Positions 54,986 to 63,024 of a stretch of 64,000 bases of DNA are shown here, piece after piece (the stretch's first letter is position 1; each line of letters begins with the position of its first letter). The notes under the pieces were generated by a model. It was not told where the DNA came from and did no database searches. It saw nothing but the letters and a program-made list of their open reading frames with translations. The stretch comes from Aquamicrobium lusatiense. GTDB taxonomy: Bacteria > Pseudomonadota > Alphaproteobacteria > Rhizobiales > Rhizobiaceae. The stretch spans positions 2,251,631 to 2,315,630 of the forward strand of contig NZ_JACHEU010000001.1 in NCBI RefSeq assembly GCF_014201615.1, read 5' to 3'. Both the position numbers and the translations under genes were made by a program.

Positions 54986-56497
54986 GTGAACGGCTTCATC
55001 CTTGCTATCGACCAGGGCACCACGTCGAGCCGGGCTATCGTGTTCGATAAGGACAGGAACGTCGTCGGTGTCGGTCAGAAAGAATTCACCCAGCATTATC
55101 CGGCATCCGGCTGGGTCGAGCACGATCCGGAGGAAATCTGGTCTGGCGTTCTGGCAACCGTCAGACAGGCGCTGAAAAAGGCGAAATGCGCGGCCGGCGA
55201 TGTGGCCGCCATCGGCATCACCAACCAGCGTGAAACCATCGTCATCTGGGACAAGGAAACCGGAAAGCCTATCCACAACGCTATCGTGTGGCAGGACCGC
55301 CGGACTGCGCAGATGTGCGCGAAACTGAAGAAGCAGGGGCTGGAGAGGAAGTTTACCCGCAAGACCGGCCTCCTCCTCGATCCCTATTTTTCAGGCACCA
55401 AGATCGCCTGGATGCTGGACAAGGTGAAGGGCGCGCGCAAGCGTGCCGAGAAAGGCGAGTTGCTGGCAGGCACCATAGACAGCTTTCTGATCTGGCGCCT
55501 CACCGGCGGCAAGGTTCACGCCACCGATGCCACCAACGCGTCCCGTACGCTCGTCTACAACATCGAGAAGAACGCGTGGGATGAGGAGCTTCTGCGCATC
55601 CTCAACATCCCGGCCTCGCTTCTGCCGGAGGTGAAAGATTGCGCCGACGATTACGGCGCGACCGACGAAAAGCTGTTTGGCGCTGCCATTCCCATTCTGG
55701 GCGTCGCCGGCGACCAGCAGGCGGCAACGATCGGGCAGGCCTGTTTTCAGCCGGGAATGATGAAATCCACTTATGGCACGGGCTGCTTCGCGCTGCTGAA
55801 CACCGGCAGCGATCTCGTGCGGTCGAAGAACCGGTTGCTCACGACTATAGCCTACCGCCTTGACGGCAAGACGACTTATGCGCTGGAAGGATCGATCTTC
55901 ATCGCCGGCGCTGCGGTGCAATGGCTGCGCGACGGGCTGAAGATCGTCAGCCGTGCCGACGAAACCGGACCTCTGGCGCTTAAAGCCGATCCGGCGCAGT
56001 CGGTCTATCTGGTTCCGGCCTTCGTCGGCCTTGGAGCACCGCATTGGGATGCCGAGGCGCGGGGAGCCATCTATGGCATTACGCGCAACACGGGGCCGGC
56101 GGAATTCGCCCATGCAGCGCTGGAATCGGTGGCCTATCAGACCCGCGATCTGCTCGATGCTATGCACAAGGACTGGAAGGCGAATGGGGCCGACACGGTG
56201 CTGCGCGTGGACGGCGGCATGGTCGCCTCCGATTGGGCCATGCAGCGTCTTTCGGATATTCTGGATGCTCCTGTCGACCGGCCGACCATATTGGAAACCA
56301 CGGCTCTCGGTGCCGCATGGCTTGCAGGCTCGAGGGCAGGGGTTTGGCCCGGCATGGAAGAGTTTGCGAAGAGCTGGTCTCTCGACAGGCAATTCAATCC
56401 CGAGCTTGATGAAGCCACACGGGCAGCCAAGCTCAAAGGCTGGCGCGATGCGGTGCGGCGTACGCTGACCACCTCATCTTCTTCTGGTAAGGCCTGA
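54986..56497 (+). CDS. glpK: Glycerol kinase
   Basis: 503 aa. ATP + glycerol to glycerol-3-P, trapping the imported substrate. The start is GTG (AAGAGAAAACC upstream), giving (M)[55 protein letters not shown]-family motifs: [58 protein letters not shown], and the C-terminal ALGAAWLAG. It is the last gene of the glp operon and has a terminator 50 bp on. Confidence 0.97.
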   Translation: MNGFILAIDQGTTSSRAIVFDKDRNVVGVGQKEFTQHYPASGWVEHDPEEIWSGVLATVRQALKKAKCAAGDVAAIGITNQRETIVIWDKETGKPIHNAIVWQDRRTAQMCAKLKKQGLERKFTRKTGLLLDPYFSGTKIAWMLDKVKGARKRAEKGELLAGTIDSFLIWRLTGGKVHATDATNASRTLVYNIEKNAWDEELLRILNIPASLLPEVKDCADDYGATDEKLFGAAIPILGVAGDQQAATIGQACFQPGMMKSTYGTGCFALLNTGSDLVRSKNRLLTTIAYRLDGKTTYALEGSIFIAGAAVQWLRDGLKIVSRADETGPLALKADPAQSVYLVPAFVGLGAPHWDAEARGAIYGITRNTGPAEFAHAALESVAYQTRDLLDAMHKDWKANGADTVLRVDGGMVASDWAMQRLSDILDAPVDRPTILETTALGAAWLAGSRAGVWPGMEEFAKSWSLDRQFNPELDEATRAAKLKGWRDAVRRTLTTSSSSGKA

Positions 56498-56548
56498 AAG
56501 CGTTGAAGCTGATTTTCGGAAGAAGAGCATAAGCTTCTGGATCTAAAT

Positions 56549-56580
56549 AAAAAAGCCCGCACATTGTGCGGGCTTTTTTT
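56549..56580 (+). terminator. Bidirectional terminator after glpK
   Basis: Stem GCCCGCAC / GTGCGGGC with an ATT loop, flanked by AAAAAA and TTTTTTT that extend the pairing. It serves glpK and the convergent BA14K gene. Confidence 0.95.
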
Positions 56581-56592
56581 GTTCGGGAACCC

Positions 56593-57117
56593 TCAGTAAT
56601 AGGGCGATACGCACTGCTTGCGCGGCCCGTTATAGGGCTGGAACGTGTTGTCCGACGCACGATAGCTGCGATATTGATTGTAGCACCAGTTCACGTGAGC
56701 ATTGCCGCCGCCGCGATAGGCAGGAGCAGGAGGTGGCGGTGCACTGTTGGCTATGGCGCCGCTGATGATCATGCCCGTTGCGAACGCAGCCAGCGGGAAC
56801 CAGTAATCACCGTGGCGTTTGTAGCCGGGTCTCGGTTCGCGATAGCCACGATGGCCGCGCCAGTAGACATCGTTGTTATGAGGACGGCGATATTCGTGCC
56901 TTCCATCGGGGCGTGGCCCGGGGCGTCGATCCGGCCGTTTGTAACGGGGATTGGCGCGCGGAGGGTGCCCCGGCCTGTGGTCGATCTGTTGGATGTCGCT
57001 CGTCATGGTTTGACTCGGTGCGACATAGATAGGTGCCGCGCTGGCGAGCGAGATGTCCGCCGCCAGAAACGACAGCGATACGGCCGATGCAAGCAGACCT
57101 GCAACGATGCGTTTCAT
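56593..57117 (-). CDS. BA14K-family exported protein
   Basis: 174 aa. Signal peptide residues 1-28 ([28 protein letters not shown]). A Pro/Arg-rich linker ([26 protein letters not shown]...) leads to one hydrophobic stretch ([20 protein letters not shown]) and the C-terminal BA14K domain [34 protein letters not shown], with two cysteines likely bonded. The family is named after a Brucella immunoreactive 14-kDa lectin-like protein and is typical of Hyphomicrobiales. Its exact role is unsettled. AGGAGAATCT lies upstream of the ATG. Confidence 0.9.
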   Translation of the reverse strand: MKRIVAGLLASAVSLSFLAADISLASAAPIYVAPSQTMTSDIQQIDHRPGHPPRANPRYKRPDRRPGPRPDGRHEYRRPHNNDVYWRGHRGYREPRPGYKRHGDYWFPLAAFATGMIISGAIANSAPPPPAPAYRGGGNAHVNWCYNQYRSYRASDNTFQPYNGPRKQCVSPYY

Positions 57118-57441
57118 AAGATTCTCCTGATCTGCGATAGCGTCCCTTTGTGTCTGAAACAGATTAGCGGCGAAATTGTTCCCACGGCAACAGAAACTGT
57201 CGTTCGATGACGGAGTTCGAGGGGCGGTTTGCGCCCCTGTTTGACTTCTGTTGAAGTTAATCTGGAAAGGCTGTCGGGAGGCTCTTTTTACTGTTGACCG
57301 GCTCTGTGTCGCTCCCTATGTTCCGGCCCAATTCCGGGGCAGCGAACTGCTGCGGATAATGCGGTGGGCGGAAGGTGCAGGAGAGGCATCGTCTGAAGTC
57401 AGGTTCCGGAGATTTCCCGGAACATCCCGCATTTCAATGAT
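57118..57441. other. 324-bp intergenic region BA14K / tRNA-Lys
   Basis: No gene seen. It contains a hairpin GGGGCG / CGCCCC (57221-57237), a promoter-like TTGACC-17-TATGTT (57294-57322) reading toward the tRNA, and a perfect dyad GTTCCGG / CCGGAAC (57403-57423) 19 bp before the tRNA. Confidence 0.6.
57294..57322 (+). promoter_or_regulatory. Probable promoter of tRNA-Lys
   Basis: TTGACC (57294-57299), a 17-nt spacer and TATGTT (57317-57322), with a C before the -10 as in rhizobial promoters. The tRNA begins about 112 nt after the expected start, so a 5' leader would be removed by RNase P. Confidence 0.45.
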
Positions 57442-57516
57442 GGGCCGGTAGCTCAGCGGTAGAGCACGTGACTTTTAATCATGTGGTCGAGGGTTCGATC
57501 CCCTCCCGGCTCACCA
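57442..57516 (+). tRNA. tRNA-Lys (TTT)
   Basis: Full cloverleaf: acceptor GGGCCGG / CCGGCTC, D arm with GCTC...GAGC, anticodon arm CGTGA-CTTTTAA-TCATG with anticodon TTT, T arm GAGGG-TTCGATC-CCCTC, discriminator A and encoded CCA. Confidence 0.97.
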
Positions 57517-57716
57517 TCATCAGGCATCTTTATTCTACTTTAGCCGCGCCGACGCGCCATCTGCGACACAATGAGTTGCCGCAAGAAGGCGGAGCGCTGG
57601 CGTTGTGCGCGCCTTAAGTCAGATAACGGGATCACCTTTTGCCCGGCGCTGCTGCCTCGGGCAGAGGGGATAAATCTTCATTGTAGGGCCAACCGTTCGC
57701 CAAGGCTGGCATGGAA

Positions 57717-58265
57717 TCAGCTGTTGGGCAGCATTACCGCAGATGTGGTTGTGATCTCTGCTCCATACACCATTTTCAGATAATCGAGTGCCGCATCACC
57801 ATCCACTCCGGGAAAGACACAAACCGCATCTGCGGGGACCCGAATTTTATAGTCGCGAACAAATGCCCCATAGGCGGTATGGCGCACGCAGCAATGGGTA
57901 TGCTGACCGGTCAGAATGACCTCGCTTACCCCGTATTTTCTGAAAACTTCTTCCAGATCAGTGCCGTCGAAAGCGCCATAGAAGCGTTTCGGCGAAACGA
58001 TTTCCCGCTCCGCTCCGACAGGCGCAAGTTCGTCGACAACCGCGGCACCGTATGTGCCGGCCATAGCATGGCGGCCCCAGACGCTGATCTCCCTGTCATC
58101 TGAACGATGCGCATCGTTCGAGTACACAACAAGCCAGTCGGGATCTGCGCGTGCATGCTGAATCAGGCGCTTAATCGGAGGGATGATTTTTGCCGCATCG
58201 GCTTCGTTGTTGAGTACGCCCGTCACGAAGTCGTTGAGCATGTCGATCACGATAAGAGCCTTCAC
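57717..58265 (-). CDS. Isochorismatase-family cysteine hydrolase
   Basis: 182 aa; start GTG with AAGGAGG upstream. Catalytic triad of the family: Asp8 (LIVIDMLNDF), Lys93 (SPKRFYGAF) and Cys126 (THCCVRHTAYGAF). The position of His and Asp in VVYSNDAH resembles the metal site of nicotinamidases. Members hydrolyse nicotinamide, isochorismate, N-carbamoyl compounds or similar; the substrate is not determinable here. GC and codon use are lower than those of the ribosomal genes. It is isolated between two tRNA genes. Confidence 0.88.
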   Translation of the reverse strand: MKALIVIDMLNDFVTGVLNNEADAAKIIPPIKRLIQHARADPDWLVVYSNDAHRSDDREISVWGRHAMAGTYGAAVVDELAPVGAEREIVSPKRFYGAFDGTDLEEVFRKYGVSEVILTGQHTHCCVRHTAYGAFVRDYKIRVPADAVCVFPGVDGDAALDYLKMVYGAEITTTSAVMLPNS

Positions 58266-58740
58266 GATCCCTCCTTAAGAATATTTCGTGGCACAACGTC
58301 TTCTGCCTCATCATCGTGAGGCACCTGCTGTTGACTTCCAGACACAGCTTGCGCCTTGCAGTGCCGGTGACAAGGCATTTCCCACCTTACTTCGACATTC
58401 CTGTCTGGAAAGATCAAAAATCCCCTGTGAGCAGGGCGAAGCGCTTTGCGCTGTAATTATTGCGAGCTGTACAACCTTGAAGCCATCAGCCCCGGGCGCC
58501 ACAGAAACCGGCTCAACAACGGCAGGAAACGGCGTCGAGATGGTGATGCCGCGCTGGAAGGAGAAGCAAGCGCGATCGGTTTCAGAACCGGGAAGGGGCA
58601 GAGCCTCGCAGAGCTAAAATCGCCTGAAAGTCTGCTAGTCGGTATGAAAGCTCATAGTTAAAAGACAGGGGGGCTCGGCTGGTACCGGACTCACGCCTTA
58701 TGGATGGGTGAGATTTCCGGAGTGGAAGGGGCCGAAAGGA
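58266..58740. other. 475-bp gene-free stretch
   Basis: No supported gene on either strand: short frames here lack start signals and family resemblance. Base composition is lower in GC than in the flanking operons. The left end must hold the promoter of the hydrolase gene. Possibly a remnant of decayed sequence between tRNA genes. Confidence 0.5.
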
Positions 58741-58817
58741 TGGCGATCCCGGCAGGATTCGAACCTGCGACCATCGGCTTAGAAGGCCGGTGCTCTATCC
58801 AGCTGAGCTACGGGACC
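58741..58817 (-). tRNA. tRNA-Arg (TCT)
   Basis: On the minus strand: acceptor GGTCCCG / CGGGATC, D arm GCTC...GAGC, anticodon loop CTTCTAA (TCT) on stem CCGGC/GCCGA with one C-A mismatch at the outer pair, T arm GCAGG-TTCGAAT-CCTGC, discriminator G and encoded CCA. Confidence 0.96.
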
Positions 58818-58864
58818 AGATATACGCGACTGTACAAAAAGCAGCGCAGTAAAATTCCAGTTAT

Positions 58865-59170
58865 TTAATGCGTCCAGGGCGTGCGGCGGTCGTATCGGAA
58901 ATTATCCGAATAGGAGATTTGCCTGCGCTTCGGCTGATTGGGTTCCTGCAGGCGGTAAGCCAGACCTTCGCGCTCGGCATAAGCGATGGCTTCTTCCTTC
59001 GTCTCGAAGGTGAGGCGAATCTGGCTCTTCATGTCGCCGGACGTGGTGTAACCCATCAGGGGATCGATCTTGCGCGGCTGTTCGGGCTCGAACTCCAGAA
59101 CCCAGTATCCGGTCTTGGCTGTGCCGGATTGCATAGCAGTCTTGGCAGGGCTGAAAATGCGCGCGGACAT
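58865..59170 (-). CDS. NDUFS4-type complex I accessory subunit
   Basis: 101 aa. ETC complex I subunit family, the bacterial counterpart of mitochondrial NDUFS4 (18 kDa/AQDQ), an accessory subunit of NADH:ubiquinone oxidoreductase found in alphaproteobacteria. Family marks: ARIFSPAKTAMQSGTAKTGYWVLEFEP, DPLMGYTTSGDMKSQIRLTFETKEEAIAYAEREGLAYRL and the end YSDNFRYDRRTPWTH. No signal peptide is present. It lies apart from any nuo operon, between two tRNA genes. Confidence 0.93.
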   Translation of the reverse strand: MSARIFSPAKTAMQSGTAKTGYWVLEFEPEQPRKIDPLMGYTTSGDMKSQIRLTFETKEEAIAYAEREGLAYRLQEPNQPKRRQISYSDNFRYDRRTPWTH

Positions 59171-59282
59171 GGAAACCTCTTTGCAGTGCGGCTTGCGAGC
59201 CGTAGCGTCTCCATACTTCGCAAAACCGGCGGCGGCAAGATCGCAAACGCCGCAGCACCGTCATTCCAAAGCTGAGGTTACA

Positions 59283-59359
59283 TGGTCGGAGTGGCAGGAT
59301 TCGAACCTGCGACCCCCTGATCCCAAATCAGGTGCGCTACCAGGCTGCGCTACACTCCG
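59283..59359 (-). tRNA. tRNA-Pro (TGG)
   Basis: On the minus strand: acceptor CGGAGTG / CACTCCG, D arm GCGC...GCGC, anticodon arm CCTGA-TTTGGGA-TCAGG (TGG), T arm GCAGG-TTCGAAT-CCTGC, discriminator A and encoded CCA. Confidence 0.97.
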
Positions 59360-59503
59360 GTGACCACCGGCTGCTGTCAGTTTTCACCAACAATTTGCGA
59401 GTGGGGATGCCGTATCAGCCCGGATGCCTGCATGCAAGCCTGCATTTGCAACTTATCGTTCCGCTCGCCCTTCACCGGATTTTTCCACAGTGTTGGCGGT
59501 GCC

Positions 59504-60031
59504 TCAAACCGGCTCCAGCGCGTGAGCCTGCTCGTGGCGGAAGTCGATTTGCACGGGCGTCGGGTTCTGGAGAATATCGAGAACCGGGCAGTGGCGGTCG
59601 ACCACGCTTTTGAGACGGAGAAGATCATTTTCCGAAGCCGGGCTGTCTATGGTCACCTCGGCGGTGATACCCTGAAAGCCAGGGCGGATGGATTTGTCGA
59701 CGTTGAACAGGCCGCGCAGATCGATGTCTCCTTCAAGCCGAACGGAAACCCTGTTCACTGGAATGCCGAGCGCGTCCGCGTAAAGACGGTAGGTGATTTC
59801 CTGGCACGAGCCGAGAGCGGCAAGAATGTATTCGACCGGATTGGGGGCGGTATCGGTGCCGCCAAGCGCCTGCGGCTCGTCAACGGCCACGTTGAACTGT
59901 CGAATCGCGACGTTGCTGTTGACGCCGTCTCCAAGGGTGGAACTGGCTGAAAATGTAGCGCGTGCATTTTGCGGTGCAGCGGCAAGGGCCGCATTGGTGG
60001 AATCGAATGCCGTCTTGAATTTGAAAGTCAT
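59504..60031 (-). CDS. OsmC-family peroxide-related protein
   Basis: 175 aa. The start MTFKFKTAFDSTNAALAAAPQNARATF has AGGGA upstream; the frame runs 48 codons further up without a start signal. The two redox cysteines of the OsmC/Ohr fold are Cys76 (EYILAALGSCQEITYRLYADALG) and Cys148 (VVDRHCPVLDIL). The family reduces organic hydroperoxides or acts in stress responses. It is nearer to general OsmC-like proteins than to classical Ohr; the substrate is unknown. Confidence 0.9.
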   Translation of the reverse strand: MTFKFKTAFDSTNAALAAAPQNARATFSASSTLGDGVNSNVAIRQFNVAVDEPQALGGTDTAPNPVEYILAALGSCQEITYRLYADALGIPVNRVSVRLEGDIDLRGLFNVDKSIRPGFQGITAEVTIDSPASENDLLRLKSVVDRHCPVLDILQNPTPVQIDFRHEQAHALEPV

Positions 60032-60276
60032 CAACGCGTCCCTGCCGAATAGCCAAGGCACCTTATCGTGCCGCTGAAATTCTGGCTGCGACGGCGGCGC
60101 GGATAAAGAAAGGTAGTGCCTCTTCCCGTTGGGATGGCGAAATGACTTTTCACGAAAGCGACAGGGTGCAGACAATGGTTCTGCGACCCGGCCGCTGTTT
60201 CCTTTTTATTTTTGAAGGCATTCCGGAACGGGAGTATTTGTTGCGCCGGGCCAGAGTGAGAACCTGAGGCGAAAAC

Positions 60277-61446
60277 TCAGGCCGATGCTGCAGCGTCGAG
60301 CCCGCGCTGCAGGTCCGTCTTCAGATCCTCCACATCTTCCAGTCCGATCTGGAGGCGTATGACCGGTCCCGCATATTTGCCTCTGGCGATCGTTCTGTCA
60401 GCCAGCGACACGGGAACGGCAAGGCTTTCATAGCCGCCCCATGAAAATCCCAGCCCGAATATCTTCAGTGCATCAAGGAAGGCGTGCGCCTGCTTCTGGC
60501 TGCCGCCGTCCAGGACAATGGAGAAAATGCCGCTCGATCCGGAGAAATCGCGCTTCCAAAGCTCATGATCGGGATGGCCTGGGAGGGCAGGGTGCAGCAC
60601 GCTGGCCACACCGGGCCTGCCTTCAAGCCACTCGGCCACTGCAAGCGCGCTGGTGCGGTGATGTTCGAGCCTGATGCCCATGGTGCGAAGACCGCGCAGA
60701 ACCTGATACACGTCATCGGGCGCGGAACAGCAGCCCAGCGTGATGAAGCCATCATGCAGGCGCTGCCAGTGTTGCTCATTGGCAGATACCGTGCCCAGAA
60801 GCACATCGGAGTGCCCGGCGGGGTACTTGGTGGCGGCATGGATGGAGATGTCCACGCCGAAATCGAGCGGCCTGAAATAGAGCGGCGTTGCCCATGTGTT
60901 GTCCATCATGACGACGGCGCCGGCCTGTTTCGCCACTTTTGAAATCGCCGGAATATCCTGCACCTCGAATGTGTTGGATGCGGGCGATTCGGTAAAGACG
61001 ACGCTGGTATTGGGGCGCATGAGTGCGGCGATTCCGGCGCCGATATGCGGATCGTAATATTCCACTTCCACGCCCAGTCTCTTCAACATGGTGTCGGCGA
61101 AGTGACGGGTGGGATGGTAGACGGAGTCCACGATCAGGACATGAGACCCGGCCTCGGCAAAGGCAAGCAGCGGCACGGTGACGGCTGCAAGGCCGGATGG
61201 AACGATAATCGTTCCGGCCGACCCCTCCAACTCGTCCATGGCCGCAGCCAGAGCATCGGTGGTCGGCGTTCCGCGTGTACCGTAAGTGTATTTCTGTGAG
61301 CGTCCTACAAGCGTGGCTGAATCCGGGAACAGCACGGTGGATGCGTGGACGACGGGTGGATTCACGAATCCATAAAAATCCCGGGGATTGCTTCCGCAGT
61401 GGGCAAGGCGCGTATTGATGCCCAGGTCGGTGCTGTCTTTGGCCAT
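60277..61446 (-). CDS. metC: Cystathionine beta-lyase
   Basis: 389 aa. PLP enzyme that cleaves cystathionine to homocysteine, pyruvate and ammonia in methionine synthesis. The start is MAKDSTDLGINTRLAHCGSNPRDFYGFVNPPVVHASTVLFPD, with GGAG upstream; the longer open frame upstream is rejected. The PLP lysine is Lys207 in SIHAATKYPAGHSDVLLG. Other marks: YTYGTRGTPTTDALAAAMDELEG, SGLAAV, ESPASNTFEVQDIP, SWGGYESLAVP. It is divergent from aapJ, an arrangement known from Rhizobium. A CTGAG/CTCAG hairpin follows its stop. Confidence 0.94.
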   Translation of the reverse strand: MAKDSTDLGINTRLAHCGSNPRDFYGFVNPPVVHASTVLFPDSATLVGRSQKYTYGTRGTPTTDALAAAMDELEGSAGTIIVPSGLAAVTVPLLAFAEAGSHVLIVDSVYHPTRHFADTMLKRLGVEVEYYDPHIGAGIAALMRPNTSVVFTESPASNTFEVQDIPAISKVAKQAGAVVMMDNTWATPLYFRPLDFGVDISIHAATKYPAGHSDVLLGTVSANEQHWQRLHDGFITLGCCSAPDDVYQVLRGLRTMGIRLEHHRTSALAVAEWLEGRPGVASVLHPALPGHPDHELWKRDFSGSSGIFSIVLDGGSQKQAHAFLDALKIFGLGFSWGGYESLAVPVSLADRTIARGKYAGPVIRLQIGLEDVEDLKTDLQRGLDAAASA

Positions 61447-61890
61447 GTAGAGATCGCTCCAGATGTTGTTTCGCAAGCTTAGTGGCGCACTTATGCACCC
61501 GCAACCGTGATACCCCTGAGCGGCTTGCATTTTGCTCGTTGTGCAAAAAGCTGCCGGTCGGGGAAACAACCTCCCAAGATCGGTGGTCAGGCGACATTTT
61601 ATGTCGCTTTCAGGACATGAAGAAGCCTTCCGCAACGGAACCGTGACGCAATTTCAGGAATGAATTTTGCTTTCACGGCAATGTGTTGAGTGCAAAATGA
61701 CCAGTGCTCTGGCCCAATCATTCATTTTTCTTGACCTCACGAAGATTATCGCCTTCGATGACGTTCGTGAATGGGAGCGGGTCATAGGTCTTGAAGACTT
61801 TACATCCCGAGTAAAAAGCGGTCGGGGGAGATCGCCTGGACACGACGAAACCGGGTCGATTCCCGGATAACAGAAAAGGGTATGTGGGTT
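61447..61890. other. Divergent region metC / aapJ, 444 bp
   Basis: No gene supported. Elements seen: a hairpin TTTTGC/GCAAAA reading toward metC, a perfect dyad GCGACAT / ATGTCGC (61591-61607), TTCCG / CGGAA (61628-61640), and TTGACC (61731-61736) with a weak TTCGAT 17 nt on, reading toward aapJ. I looked for SAM-type riboswitch patterns before metC and saw none I could defend. Confidence 0.6.
61591..61607 (+). repeat. Perfect dyad in the metC/aapJ region
   Basis: GCGACAT and ATGTCGC flank TTT. This 7-bp inverted repeat could be a regulator site or a small hairpin; it is about 145 bp from the metC start and 285 bp from the aapJ start. Confidence 0.4.
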
Positions 61891-62919
61891 ATGAAAAAGT
61901 TGGCAATCGGTGTGCTCGGTGCTGCCGCATTCGGAATGCTGGCGGGAGCAGCCAGCGCGGATACGCTTGACGATGTGAAAGCCAAGGGCTTCCTGCAATG
62001 TGGGGTGAACACGTCGCTCGCCGGCTTCTCCGCTCCCAATGACAAGGGTGAGTGGATGGGGCTTGACGTCGATTTCTGCCGTGCTGTGGCTGCGGCGGTA
62101 TTCGGCGATGGAACCAAGGTCAAGTTTACGAGCCTGAGCGCGAAAGACCGCTTTACAGCGCTTCAGTCCGGCGAAGTGGACATTCTCTCGCGTAACACGA
62201 CGTGGACCATCAACCGCGACACGGCTCTCGGCTTCAATTTTGCCGGCGTGACCTACTATGATGGTCAGGGCTTCATGATCAACGCGAAGAAGCTTCCGGG
62301 CGTGAATTCCGCGCTCCAGCTTTCCGGCGCTTCGGTTTGCGTCCAGTCCGGCACGACCACGGAAATGAATCTGGCTGACTATTTCAGCGCCAACAAGATG
62401 GAATACAATCCGGTCGTGTTCGAGAAGTTCGAGGAAGCCAACGCCGCCTATGATGCGGGCCGTTGCGATGCCTACACGACCGACCAGTCCGGCCTCTATG
62501 CCGTGCGCCTGCAGATGGCGGCACCCGACGACCATGTCGTGTTGCCGGAAATCATTTCCAAGGAGCCGCTCGGTCCGGCTGTCAGGCAGGGTGACGACAA
62601 GTGGTTCGACATCGTGAAGTGGACCTATTTCGCTCTTCTCAACGCGGAAGAGGCCGGTATCACGCAGGCCAATGTCGATGAGATGAAGAACAGCGCCAAT
62701 CCCGACATCAAGCGTCTGCTTGGAACGGAAGCTGAAACCAAGATCGGCACCGACCTTGGCCTCGGCAATGACTGGGTCGTGAACATCATCAAGGCCACCG
62801 GCAATTACGGCGAAATCTTCGAGCGTAATGTTGGTACCGGAAGCCCGCTCAAGATCGCGCGCGGCGTCAACGCGCTGTGGACCAAGGGCGGCCTGCAATA
62901 CGGTATGCCGATCCGCTGA
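61891..62919 (+). CDS. aapJ: General L-amino acid ABC transporter binding protein AapJ
   Basis: 342 aa. Periplasmic receptor of the broad-range amino-acid importer AapJQMP. Signal peptide residues 1-23 (MKKLAIGVLGAAAFGMLAGAASA, cleavage before DTLDD). Family stretches: VKAKGFLQCGVNTSLAGFSAPNDKGEWMGLDVDFCRAVAAAVFGD, FTALQSGEVDILSRNTTWTINRDTALGFNFAGVTYYDGQGFM, CDAYTTDQSGLYAVR and the C-terminal WTKGGLQYGMPIR. The ATG at 61891 is preferred to one 9 nt earlier because AAGGG then has proper spacing. Confidence 0.96.
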   Translation: MKKLAIGVLGAAAFGMLAGAASADTLDDVKAKGFLQCGVNTSLAGFSAPNDKGEWMGLDVDFCRAVAAAVFGDGTKVKFTSLSAKDRFTALQSGEVDILSRNTTWTINRDTALGFNFAGVTYYDGQGFMINAKKLPGVNSALQLSGASVCVQSGTTTEMNLADYFSANKMEYNPVVFEKFEEANAAYDAGRCDAYTTDQSGLYAVRLQMAAPDDHVVLPEIISKEPLGPAVRQGDDKWFDIVKWTYFALLNAEEAGITQANVDEMKNSANPDIKRLLGTEAETKIGTDLGLGNDWVVNIIKATGNYGEIFERNVGTGSPLKIARGVNALWTKGGLQYGMPIR

Positions 62920-62926
62920 CGACCAG

Positions 62927-62958
62927 AAAAGCCGGAGAGTTCACCTTTCCGGCTTTTT
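62927..62958 (+). terminator. Leaky terminator between aapJ and aapQ
   Basis: AAAAGCCGGA / TCCGGCTTTT, 10 bp, with an 11-nt loop and a short T-tail. Such hairpins after binding-protein genes commonly give high receptor and low permease levels from one promoter. Confidence 0.75.
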
Positions 62959-63024
62959 CCCTTCCTGCCGGAACACAAAAACAAACACCGGCGGGAATTC
63001 AGACACCTGTTCAAGGGGAACCAT

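Noticed and set aside
58752..59313. A 22-base direct repeat flanking the NDUFS4-like gene, which might be attachment sites
   Set aside because: Both copies are the T-arm and adjoining bases of tRNA-Arg and tRNA-Pro; identity there reflects tRNA structure, and no integrase is nearby.
61447..61560. Possible SAM-responsive riboswitch upstream of metC
   Set aside because: The minus-strand leader was compared by eye with remembered SAM-I, SAM-II and SAH patterns. Only a short TTTTGC/GCAAAA stem was found, with none of the conserved core.
61654..62898. A 414-codon minus-strand frame opposite aapJ
   Set aside because: Antisense to a secure binding-protein gene; no start signal and no recognisable fold.
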